DNA of 64,000 bases from Crambe crambe (Eukaryota; Porifera; Demospongiae; Poecilosclerida; Crambeidae), in the NCBI GenBank assembly GCA_963924555.1, contig OZ004583.1, positions 5,613,501 through 5,677,500 of the forward strand, read 5' to 3'. Within the stretch, counting starts at the first letter, position 1. Each line of letters starts with the position of its first letter. The translations under genes and the position numbers were made by a program. This document shows, piece after piece, positions 21,601 through 29,711 of the stretch. The notes below the pieces were generated by a model. That model was not told the origin of the DNA. It saw nothing but the letters and a program-made list of their open reading frames with translations, and made no database searches.

Positions 21601-24515
21601 GCTGGGCCCATGACCTATTGAAAACTTTTATTAGTAGCTAAAGAACTTTTTCTGTTGGATATCATGTATCACTTGTATGACTTAATTAGGATTGTGTATC
21701 ACCTAATTATCATCTTGTTTTTGTTATACGGGACACTAGATACTTCTAGAAGATGTATAACCCTTATCCTGATTGGTTCATTTTGTGTCACATTATTATT
21801 GGTTGATTTTTGTGTTATATACCAGATGTACATGTAGCTATGTGTGTACAGATCTTCTTATTGAGTCTTGCATGCTCTATTATCTATGTTAATAGCTACA
21901 AGAAAACTACTAGCTAGCTATGCCGTGGCCTTATTCCTTCTTCTGCTCAGTCATTTTTTGATGGGCTAAGTTAGCCAGAAGCAGAAGTAGAGCTACTACT
22001 TTGGCTATTATGAACAGTGTACTATTAACATGTGATAGCATGTATTTTGGGATTAATAGCACTTGTAATGCAGTAACCCCTGTATTACTCATGCTATTAA
22101 TCCTGAATACCACAGCTAACCATGCTATTACATATACTAATTAGCTATTAGCTAAAACGAGAGGAAGGAAGGCAAGCAAGAATTCTATCCTGATTTTAGA
22201 TCCATCTCCTCCTGAATAGGATGCTCTTGTACTCTGCTTGCTGTCAAGTATATTGACTTAACTATAGCCTGGACATGTTACATGTATAGGAGTGTAATCT
22301 TAATCTCCTCATATCAAAAAGGCTAAAAGTCATTGTTTGTATATTTTTCAAGTGGGCATGGTTTGATATCCAAAAGGGGTGTGGTTAAGCAAAAATGGAC
22401 ATGGCCAAGCCAAAAATTTTCCTGCACACAAGCACACGGATATTCTCTCTCCCTCCCCCCCATTAAATAATCCTAGATAGTGCCTAAACATAGCTATAGG
22501 CTCTAATAGCTCAAAATATTTGTGCTTCAGCATACTATTATTGTATTGTAGAAATCAGTCAAGGACTATTGCACTGTTTTCACTATAATTCATAATTCAC
22601 AGATCTGATCTCAAAGTTCAATATTCCTCTCAAATATTGAGCAATGGTAAAAAAGAAAACAAAATAGCTACTGCACATGTGGCATTAAAATTGCTACTGC
22701 ACGAGGCTGTTGGGTAGGTGTGGGTATTATGAGTCAGTCCCTATTATGGGTTCGCCACTTGATAAGAATCTACAAGAGTTGATACTTTAGATATGAAGAC
22801 TTAATCATTTTTTTGGTCTTTTGATCAAATAAAATCATCCAGAAAATCCCCTATTCATGCATAAACATAATCTTAGATGAGAACTTTAAAAATGGCGTAA
22901 CCATAAAAAAAGCGCAGGGAAGCAATGATGGAGTAAAAAATGAATCTTAAAGTAATCTAAGGTTATTATTTTTATTTTGTAGAAATCTTAGCTACATTAT
23001 CAATTTTTATAGACAAAAATCAAGCCAGCGACTCATAATTCATACCTTTGACTCATAATACCTTCCTGAGTATGTCATGTAAGATCATAACTCCTATCTA
23101 CAAGATGCAATATTTTTATTATTTTCTCCACACATTAGTTCTACATAACCTATTTTATATCTGGAGCAATTTTCAGGATTCTAAGATAGTGCATTTCCAA
23201 GAAAAGAGCAATAATACTTAGCTGACTCATAATACCCACACCTACCCTACTGCATGTATGTAGCTACCTAGTTTTACTTAATTTCTATGATATTGTATAT
23301 GTACAGTTATTATTAATGACAGATTTTCATGAAGTAAAAGCCATTCTACAAGTACTGATTGATCAAGCTTCCAAGCAGCAGTCTACCATTGATCAATTGA
23401 CTACCAGAATAACAGCTCTAGAAGAGTCAACCAAGAAACAGCAGTCTACCATAGATCAACTGATAACCAGAATTGCAGCTCTAGAGGAGTCCACCAAAAA
23501 GAAGAGTTATAAATCTGGAAAAATCAAGACAATCAATGAACAAGCATTGACTTTAGCAGCCTCTGTACTAGGGAGAAGCAAGCATAAATCAGTGGGTAAT
23601 GCTAAACTCAAATCAGGTCCAAAAGGTGTCAGTTCAAAATCCATCCCTCGTATTTTAAAGAAAAAAGCCATGAAAATATCTAAAAAATCCACATCCAGCA
23701 AACATCAAACTTTAGCAAGTCCTCCTGTTATGCCAAAAGCTAAGCCTATTGATCCTAATGAAAGAGAGATATCATCGTCAAAAATCAATAAACAAAAATT
23801 GATAAGTATAGATGAAGTTATTTCAAAATATAGCTGTCTTGTCAAACAGGGAAACATTAGAGTTCTAGCTAGTTATATTGCTAGAGAAGCAGTCATAGGA
23901 AAAGATGTGATGGTAAAATGCACACTTAAAGGTTCACATCGACCAGCACTACCTACAGATTCTCTTTATACTATAAAACAAGCACTTCTTAAAACTTTTC
24001 CTTCATACTGGTCAAAACCTGAAGAATTCGAAAAAGAATGGATGAAGTGCGTCCGAAGCCTGGAACGTGCATGCACAACCTTACGAAGGACCGAAAAGAA
24101 AAATATCATCAGGCTTTCAGATACAGCTCATTCTCACGAATCTGGACTTGTACCTCCTGCTGTTCGTCCAGTTACCAGGATTGGCAAATCTTTGCCATCA
24201 TCTGTAATAAATAAATCTAATCTCATATCATTTGAAGAATTTAAGTCTCTCTATGTAGATGGTAAGAAGCATGATATGATTTATATTTGTCGAAAGTTAG
24301 CCACAGAAGTTATCTTTGGACGAGATGTGATGGAAAGGTGCAGTCCTTATGGGAGGGGCTCCTATCCTGGATTGCCTGTGGTTGAATTGAACCAGCTGAA
24401 GCAAATGGTGTTGGACTGCTTTCCGTCATTGTGGAATGATTTAGATGAATTCGAGAAACGCTGGTCTATTTGCAATCAATATCTTTGCAGATCTTGCAGG
24501 CAGTTTCGTAAATAA
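9026..24515 (+). CDS. BEN-like double-domain coiled-coil protein, copy B (three exons, 454 aa)
   Basis: Coding exons are 9026-9104, 11051-11143 and 23323-24515. The phases agree: each of the first two ends one base into a codon, and the next exon supplies two. The sum is 1365 bases, 455 codons with the stop. The protein starts [15 protein letters not shown], then has an acidic Ser-rich segment, a coiled coil with two [10 protein letters not shown]-like repeats, a Lys/Ser-rich linker, and two BEN-like modules at roughly residues 235-315 and 375-450. It is closely related to copy A over exons 2 and 3. Intron 1 contains a Gypsy relic. Intron 2 has grown to about 12 kb through Gypsy, Copia and MITE insertions. 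A DNA-binding or chromatin role is inferred from the BEN likeness only. Confidence 0.75.
9210..10740 (-). mobile_element. Decayed Ty3/Gypsy retrotransposon relic
   Basis: Read on the minus strand, broken frames at about 10430-10720 keep reverse-transcriptase landmarks (MPFG followed by TTFQHLM). The stretch at about 10040-10140 keeps an integrase zinc-binding segment ([10 protein letters not shown]). A purine tract (about 9312-9322) abuts TGTGACATC, which may begin a 3' LTR running to about 9210. The open frame at 9435-9890 lies between these and is unrecognised. No 5' LTR was found. The relic sits in intron 1 of the BEN-like copy B, in antisense. Confidence 0.7.
10690..10885. repeat. Imperfect tandem duplication (about 119 bp period)
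   Basis: The phrase 'tcaataatcgacacaaaac' and the following 'ctttgggacta...tactatgcctaa' occur twice, near 10711 and 10830. Confidence 0.65.
11385..12005 (-). pseudogene. Gypsy integrase C-terminal region
   Basis: This 206-codon frame continues the integrase after a frame break near 12000. It has the basic region typical of the end of Gypsy integrases, then a [12 protein letters not shown] segment and a G.I....GPVSF.VEL pattern like the GPY/F module. A low-complexity Ser/Pro/Thr tail runs almost to the LTR. It helps bind DNA during integration. Being out of frame with the upstream core domain, it would not be made as part of one polyprotein without a frameshift. Confidence 0.8.
11998..12939 (-). 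pseudogene. Gypsy integrase zinc-binding and catalytic core
   Basis: The frame shows the H-x-H..C-x-x-C zinc-binding segment ([11 protein letters not shown], then CPNCQE) and the DDE core: HLDFAGPF, then VTDNGPCF, then [10 protein letters not shown]. These are the three acidic catalytic regions of retroviral-type integrases. The frame is 313 codons. An upstream stretch with stops (about 12940-13167) separates it from RNase H, so pol is not continuous. Confidence 0.88.
13168..13937 (-). pseudogene. Gypsy RT connection and RNase H
   Basis: Two overlapping frames (13701-13937 and 13168-13752) together cover the RT thumb/connection ([16 protein letters not shown]) and RNase H ([17 protein letters not shown]-like [16 protein letters not shown]). 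They are in different frames, so at least one indel lies near 13730. A further break lies near 13970-13985 in a poly-T run, separating this from the RT palm. Confidence 0.85.
14022..14513 (-). pseudogene. Gypsy reverse transcriptase palm
   Basis: The frame contains the ordered RT motifs: DLSQAYQQL, the [13 protein letters not shown] block and the YLDDI catalytic box. It starts in a frame different from gag-protease, and its end after YLDDILV runs out of frame. This is a degenerate pol segment of the Gypsy element. Confidence 0.88.
14489..15796 (-). CDS. Gypsy gag-protease frame (435 aa)
   Basis: This open frame starts about 50 bases inside the 5' LTR. It encodes a gag capsid-like region ([15 protein letters not shown]), two CCHC zinc knuckles ([14 protein letters not shown] and [14 protein letters not shown]) that bind RNA, and a retroviral-type aspartic protease with the active-site triplet in [10 protein letters not shown]. 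It then enters the start of pol and is shifted out of frame near 14550. Gag and protease look intact, but the element cannot make a continuous pol. Confidence 0.88.
   Translation of the reverse strand: MSALVGKIEEFNSAKEEWPQYVERIEHFFVANGITTGDKKRATFLSLIGPSTYKLVRSLVAPTKPGEKSYTDLVEALSNHFSPTPSETVQRFKFHSRRRKPEESIATYVSELRLLAQFCNFGTTLEQMLRDRLVCGVNNDRIQLKLLSEANLDYNKALELAHAIETAEKNHKEIGKGRESWTAGVNKISSSADKGKSEAACYRCGKPGHLAVRCRFKDVICHNCGKKGHLRKVCRSKPRKQLEKKGVKSQPVRHVTEEEEEQEFPLYHINTLHSEHTQPLEVSVIVENRSIVMEVDTGAALSLVPEASYKEFWPDKALESSSSKLCSYSGDSIPVLGSLDVSIQYKDQITNLPLLVVEGSGPSLFGRNWLKCIKLDWQEINYLQSNALQAILDRHQEVFKEGLGTLQGYKARIGLMKMLTQSFVRLEQCHMLCVP
16181..16662. mobile_element. Small TIR element beside the Copia 3' LTR
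   Basis: The termini actccgtggatatgaaacgc and its inverted counterpart, gcgtttcatatccatggagt, bound a 482-bp segment with no coding content. The Copia LTR begins three bases after its right end, so one probably inserted beside or into the other. Confidence 0.7.
16940..17880 (-). pseudogene. Copia RT end and RNase H
   Basis: From about 17880 the frame carries the RT box (YIDDIILAG), then LHYFLGM and [14 protein letters not shown]. After a frameshift near 17505 the RNase H region follows: DADWAGD, KSTSGY, SKQ-like [17 protein letters not shown], then DSQSAIAM and [13 protein letters not shown] further frameshift near 17065 precedes the end (DIFTKG). Coding is clear but broken. Confidence 0.87.
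17913..18163. repeat. Perfect 107-bp inverted repeat
   Basis: The arms 17913-18019 and 18057-18163 are exact reverse complements, separated by 37 bases. Sequence identity implies recent origin or gene-conversion-like maintenance. The frame at 17489-18007 runs through the left arm, but its first part is not Copia protein. Confidence 0.93.
18904..18936. mobile_element. Hairpin terminus of a repeat family, copy 2
   Basis: Near-identical to 1638-1670, with stem GAGAGTGC/GCACTCTC. Its last base abuts interrupted Copia coding sequence, which fixes it as an element end. Confidence 0.8.
18938..20191 (-). pseudogene. Copia integrase C-terminus and RT fingers/palm
   Basis: A long open frame (up to 428 codons, to 18905) begins in the integrase core, with [13 protein letters not shown]. 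It passes through [16 protein letters not shown] and the GKKP region, then enters RT with [39 protein letters not shown] and [14 protein letters not shown]. It is cut by the nested element right before the catalytic aspartates. Apart from the insertion this part looks well preserved, suggesting a young copy. Confidence 0.9.
20133..20678 (-). pseudogene. Copia GAG-pre-integrase and integrase N-terminal part
   Basis: The frame has the pre-integrase zinc region ([16 protein letters not shown], later CDTC) and the integrase start ([32 protein letters not shown]). It ends out of frame with the following integrase segment near 20170, so one indel separates them. Confidence 0.87.
20675..21406 (-). 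pseudogene. Copia gag and aspartic protease
   Basis: Frames at 21218-21406 and 20841-21221 give a UBN2/gag-like region ([13 protein letters not shown]), a CCHC knuckle ([14 protein letters not shown]) and the protease active site ([11 protein letters not shown]). The frame then breaks before the pre-integrase part ([14 protein letters not shown], about 20700-20790). Gag upstream of 21406 is disrupted but traceable to about 21590. Confidence 0.85.
22712..23247. mobile_element. MITE with GGGTAGGTGTGGG ends
   Basis: The left end gggtaggtgtgggtattatg is inverted at 23228-23247. The 536 bp between has no coding content. It sits about 75 bp before the last exon of BEN-like copy B, in intron 2. A 'tactgca' phrase occurs on both sides but not directly at the ends, so no target duplication is claimed. 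Confidence 0.8.
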
Positions 24516-25035
24516 TGTGACTGCTGACAGCACTTAGTGATGTTATGCATGCTTTAGTTGTAAAAGTAGTTAACCTGACTATATATAGTAGCTATAAGTA
24601 TCTTTGTCATTAGTCCTCTTTTTTTTGTAAAACCTTCTCCTACTTAGTGGAATTGATCGTTAATTGTTGCCTTTTTTCTGGTATGCAACTTTATACATGG
24701 AATGGTACACCAATTGTATGCACCCATATCCATGATAGAGCTACCACTCTCATTTGATAAGTTATAGATACATAGCTAGCTATCTTGCATGGCCGTACAG
24801 TGTGAATCTATGGCACCCTCAGGCCCTTGTCTTGGTTGCTCAGCCTTAACAGCACAAGGGAGTTTAGTTTCTAAAACCAGTAGATTCCTTGACCTTGGCA
24901 TGCATAAAAAAAAATAAATAAGCTCCTTGTCATTAATTTTTTGTTTGCATCAATGCCATAAATGTTTGTAGATGTTCCAATGAGCCCACATTAGACACTT
25001 GTGGACTCACCACTCTCTGCACTTCCACTATAAAT
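24516..25035. other. Intergenic between BEN-like copy B and the Ig gene
   Basis: AT-rich 3' flanks of two convergent genes. No further exon or element is supported. Confidence 0.4.
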
Positions 25036-26463
25036 TTAATTAATTACTCCAAGAACAGTCGAAACTAAAGCTGCTAGAACTGTTTGGGCGAGATTTGGAA
25101 CTGCTTCAATTCCTGCAAGTAAAAGAAGAGGAAGAACAATTACATACGTATAACAACAAGGGAGTCTCTTATCACACAGTACAATATAGCTACTCCACAT
25201 AGCTACAGCAAGATAATGAAATGTGTTTGTTTTGTCTGAAAAACTGGACTCTTACGCTGCTGAAGAAGCTTACGTAGCTACCTATCTGATAAACATTGTT
25301 ATACATAGCACTCAAAACACTTGGCTATATATAGTTGCTTTCAACATTTGAAAAAAAAACACTAATTTTAACCCCTTGCTATAGCTACATGTTTTTTTGT
25401 TGTTGTTTTTTTATGAGTACGATTTGACACTCACAAAGAGGCTACTGGTGTAATTACCTAGACTGTTTAGTCATAAATTACACTCAAAAGCATGTGACCA
25501 TAGATACTGTAGACTATATGTACACGGGATAGGAAATCAGTGAGACCTTCAATCTTATGTACTTGGTGGTATAACTAATGCAAGGCCATCTATTGCTTTT
25601 TGTTACATGTTCACAACAGAAGTAGCTGGCTACCATGATAAATTATACGATTCATGTTTCGCTCACCTGCTCCTACTTGTTGTATCTCCCTTGTAGGACA
25701 TCTTAGCATAGTTCCAGCTGAGGTGTTCAAATACCCCACATTAGAATCATCTTATAAAATTAAAGGACCACATGAGACATAATTAATATCTACACGCAAT
25801 AAGTGCCTATACGTACATACCTGAATGTATGTCTATACATACCTGAGATCCTAAAATAGACTTCTTTTCTCATAATAGTGTTTGCAACAGGTCCACGACA
25901 TTGCACGGTAGTTCCATTTTCTTGTAAATACTGCAGAGTTAATCTAAGGGTGGATTCAACAGACCCACTGATATTTTTTGTCAACACTGATCTGACTGTA
26001 CCGGTATCCACATTAACACTAGATATTATAACAGGCCTTTGTGGTCGATCTCGGTAGAAGATACTCCATGTTACTGGGTATACAACTTCACCATCAGTTG
26101 ATTGAATGCTATACTTGTAAGTAAATGTATCCCTTATACAGTAAAGGTTCGGTGAAGAAGAGCTCACATGAACTAGTGTCAAAGAGGCATTCACAGCTAC
26201 ATAAGAGAGAGAGAGGGAGGGAGGGAGGGAGAGAAAATTTTAAGCAGTTGAAACAAAAAAGTCAGAGTTGACATGCAGATTTCCCTACATGTGGGATTGA
26301 CTAAGCCTTTATTCGTGAATGTGTGGCAGCATGCAGGAGGTAGCTATCAGCAGGAATGGATCCAAAGTAGCTAGTTATGCATGCCTTACCTCACTCCACA
26401 TCAATACTCACCTCCCTTCACTAGAGGAAGTCCAATGGCGAGAAAAAAGAAGATGCTCTTCAT
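25036..26463 (-). CDS. Small secreted single-Ig-domain protein, probably membrane-anchored (188 aa)
   Basis: Four minus-strand exons fit in phase (all introns phase 1): 26463-26412, 26196-25843, 25750-25667 and 25112-25036. Exon 1 encodes a signal peptide, MKSIFFFLAIGLPLVKG. Exon 2 is a single Ig-like domain with the core LYC...VTW...VQC residues and several N-glycosylation sites. The last exon ends VLAALVSTVLGVIN, a hydrophobic C-terminus with no cytoplasmic tail, which fits a GPI-attachment signal or a very short membrane anchor. The total is 567 bases. A cell-surface recognition or adhesion role is inferred from the fold; no ligand can be proposed. Confidence 0.75.
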
Positions 26464-28490
26464 GTTGATAGTTTGTTTGGCAATGTCCAAGCAAACTAAG
26501 GCCTAGGCCACCAGAAGTAAACCAAAACTCGCATAACTGTAATTTAAAAATGAAAGCGTGTTTGTAAAAGATCTGCCTGCGTATTGTATCTATGCGCCAA
26601 ACCATAGATACCGAGCGCGCGCGCATGCTTATGAACCCTAGCCCTGTACATACACATGCGCACAGCATCAGGGCCTGATCTGATAACTTGACAAGCCTGC
26701 GTTCCATTAGTTCATTATAGCTAGCTAGCTATTATTAATATATAGCGCGTGAAGGTAGACTTATTTCTTCTTAAAGTAGTTATCAACAGGCTTAATTCAC
26801 GTAGCTAATAGTACAGTCCTCCTGGCTTTAGCTACGTAACATAAAATTTAATTCGTAACTGCATCCTTCACCAGTCACTGTAGTATACTTATTAATTTTA
26901 TGTACCTGTATAAGCTACTAAAATTCTTGCATAGGCGGAGGAACCAGGGGGGCCATGCCCCCAGATTTTTAGATTTATGGCTTTGGCCCCCCCCCCCCCC
27001 CCCCCCCCCCCCCAGATTTCATTCAACTATTTATGTCATTGTAGGAGACAATTATACATGACTGCATGTGCAAAGTGAAACATTTTCAACTCTATTTGAC
27101 TCTTGTTTTTAATTGAATCATAACTATTGTCGGGTAGGCAGGCTGGTGAGGCTATAGCCTCACCACTTTTTGGGTAATATTACAGGCCACTAATTATGCA
27201 CTGCATGCTGCTCAACACATCAGTGTACCTTTTTTTATGTCATGTGAAAATTTAACCTGTACACTAATTGAGCAGCTGTAAATCTGCTCAGCATTTTAGT
27301 AACTACTGTCTGTGCTAGCTGATGACCACAGAGAACTATTATTTAGAAAATTTAAAAACAGTGATATGAATTAATTATAAATATTATGCTGTTATGTACT
27401 TCATTAAAATTCCCCCTCAGATTGCACCAGATTGAATCTAAGAGCCCCGAATATCCAAAACTTTTCCTGGGGGTCATGCCCCCAGACCCCCCTAGATGGC
27501 GCACTTTGCACGCTGTATGGTCACAAAATCCTGTGCATGGCCTCACCACTTCAATTTTGCCTCTGACGCCCCTGGACTGTCAGACCGATGGCTCAACAAC
27601 ATAGCTAGATATTAACAGTAGCATGCAGTTTAATGCGGATCTATATCACCCTGTTTGTTAATGGGACCAACTGTGCTAATGCTAAGACTTGAAACTGATG
27701 AGGAGAAAGGCATCATTCATTTCCAATCATTTATAAAGCAGTTGAGCTAGCTAGCATGTTTCTACTATGGATTCCACATGCTTGGAGAACTCTGAGATGG
27801 CTACATAAAGTTTGTCATGTCAACACCGTCGTAGACTTGTTACTAACAGAGGAGTAGCTACCATTGAGGCAACTGAGGCACTCGCCTCAGTGAAAAAGTT
27901 AGGAAATTTAGTACATGATCAACAGAGAGGTTTGCAGTGCCAGACTCCAGCTAATGCACTAAGTCCTGAAACATTAGGCAATGGTCGGCAGTCTGGAGTG
28001 TGCATTATATGGAGCATAGACCATATTATAGTGCACGCTTTTTAAAAGACGGCACAGAATTGATCTTTGCTGCTGTGTGCTCGTAGCTGTTTGAGCTGTG
28101 GTAAGTGCGCTAGCTCCTAGATCAAGGCGCTAGGCGTGACAGACAGAAAAATAATTCGGCATGTCAGGTACGGAGCTCGCTAGCTAGCGCTAGCGGAAAG
28201 TTAAAATCCTGGCTTTCTGGTGACCAAAAGCTTTATCTAATGATCTGCTCAATTTTAAAGCTAGAAAAGAGCGTCTAGACACTATGTAAACTGATTTCAA
28301 GATCCAATAGTTGAAGTGGCTCCTGCGAGAGGAATGACAGACAGACAGAAACAGAAGGACACAACTAACCCTCTAGCGCATGGGCGCTGAGGGTTAATTA
28401 TACCCCCAATAACATGCCAAGAATCAATAGTGTCTGAAAAAAATATATATTTCTTAAACTATCAGCTACAACCTGCATGTTGTCAGAGTG
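26464..28490. other. Intergenic repeat-rich DNA
   Basis: Upstream of the Ig gene a GCGCGC/ATGCGC patch (26618-26665) may be its promoter. A poly-C run lies at about 26988-27013. Phrases such as 'tatagcctcaccac' and 'gaggagtagctacc' recur (27150, 27540, 27850, 38070), pointing to dispersed repeats. The frames at 27386-27604 and 27812-28045 lie inside these and show no domain. Confidence 0.45.
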
Positions 28491-28499
28491 GCACTTGTG

Positions 28500-29000
28500 G
28501 ACCACAAGTTGTGGTGGTATTGATGCGGTGGCGGTTATCCTGGCCAAGGTTGCGTTTTGGTTGAATTTCCTATGAAGTGGACCAGTAATTTATATAGCTG
28601 CTATCTCTGTAGAACCAGTGACACTTGTGGTGTGTCCAGATGTGGAGGGTTATCCCAATGTCTGATAAGATTTTGGTTGGAAGCAAATTCTTATGAAGTA
28701 GATGATAATAACTATAGCTGCCATCTCTGTAAAACCAGTGGCACTGTTGATGTTGATGCCAGATGTGGAGGTTAATTCAATAGCTAGCTAAGCCATTCTG
28801 GCATTTTGGTTTAAACAATTAAGCTGTTGGCATTGATGTGGAGGTATAATTATAATGCTTGATGGCAATAGCTTTTCTGGTTTTCGGTTAGGCCAAAGTC
28901 CTATTAGCTAAGTAAACCAGTGTGGTGTGGAGGTGATATGATAAGCCTTTCTGACATTTCAGTTGAAAGCCAAAATTCTATGAAGCATAGCTATATATAC
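28500..29000. repeat. Imperfect tandem repeats (about 115 bp period)
   Basis: Units starting near 28555 and 28670 share 'ttttggttg', 'tatgaagt', 'tgccatctctgtaaaacc' and 'ccagatgtggagg'. Weaker third and fourth units follow to about 29000. The open frame 28557-28775 is produced by the repeat. Confidence 0.6.
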
Positions 29001-29711
29001 CAGGCTGTGTGATCTTTGGACAGGTTCTTTGAAACCACAGGGAGTCAAAATGACTCTTGTGGTTATGATAGGAAAACCATATTCAAAGAGAGAGGAATTC
29101 ATGCAAAAATTTTGAGCAGCTTCTCTTGGGTCTGATATAGCTAAAAGAAGATAGCTGCATAAGCTAAGTTTACCTCAGACTAACCACATAAAGAGTACCA
29201 TGGATATTCTAATCCCAAGGCTATAAAAACGGTAGCATTCACAATTAGCTAATATAGCTAGCTATAAGTTGCTGCTTGATTCACAGATCTTCAGTATAGC
29301 TAGCCATCCAAGTTGAAAAGTAAGTTCAATAAACTAATTATAATTTATGATTAGTCTGATAAATATCATGTGCCACCACTGGTAATTAGTATGGGTAATC
29401 TTGTATGTGAATCATAAGCTTATACCCAAGAGTTGGAAGCATGGAGGTTCAACAAGAGCCTATAAAACGCTAGTACGTACATGTACTTGGCACTTTAATT
29501 GTACATACAAACTGTCACTGGAAATGCTTATAGCTAATTTATAAACTTCAAAAATTTCACAACACAACTTTTCCAGTGAGTTTAATATACACGAGTAGCT
29601 AGCTACACCAGATTATTATTTAACCAACCATTTCCTTGCTCTCGGAGCATGGACAAAGCACAGTACTTTAAGAAATACTCTTCATATCCATCTTATGGGT
29701 CTGCAGCTGCC

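Larger units (their letters stand above)
16666..21871 (-). mobile_element. Ty1/Copia LTR retrotransposon with nested insertion and inverted 5' LTR
   Basis: The 3' LTR is 16666-16922 (minus strand TGTTGG...TTTTCA). It is preceded by a purine tract at 16923-16938. The body runs on the minus strand in Copia order: gag, protease, integrase, RT, RNase H. A primer-binding-like GGTCATGGGCCC lies at 21603-21614, next to the 5' LTR. That LTR is abnormal: only about 34 bp (21618-21651) is in the expected direction, and the remaining 220 bp (21652-21871) is inverted. Frame breaks and a 1-kb nested insertion disable it. It is in intron 2 of BEN-like copy B. Confidence 0.9.

Noticed and set aside
27812-28045. 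77-codon frame
   Set aside because: It overlaps a dispersed repeat phrase also found near 38070, with no coding signature.
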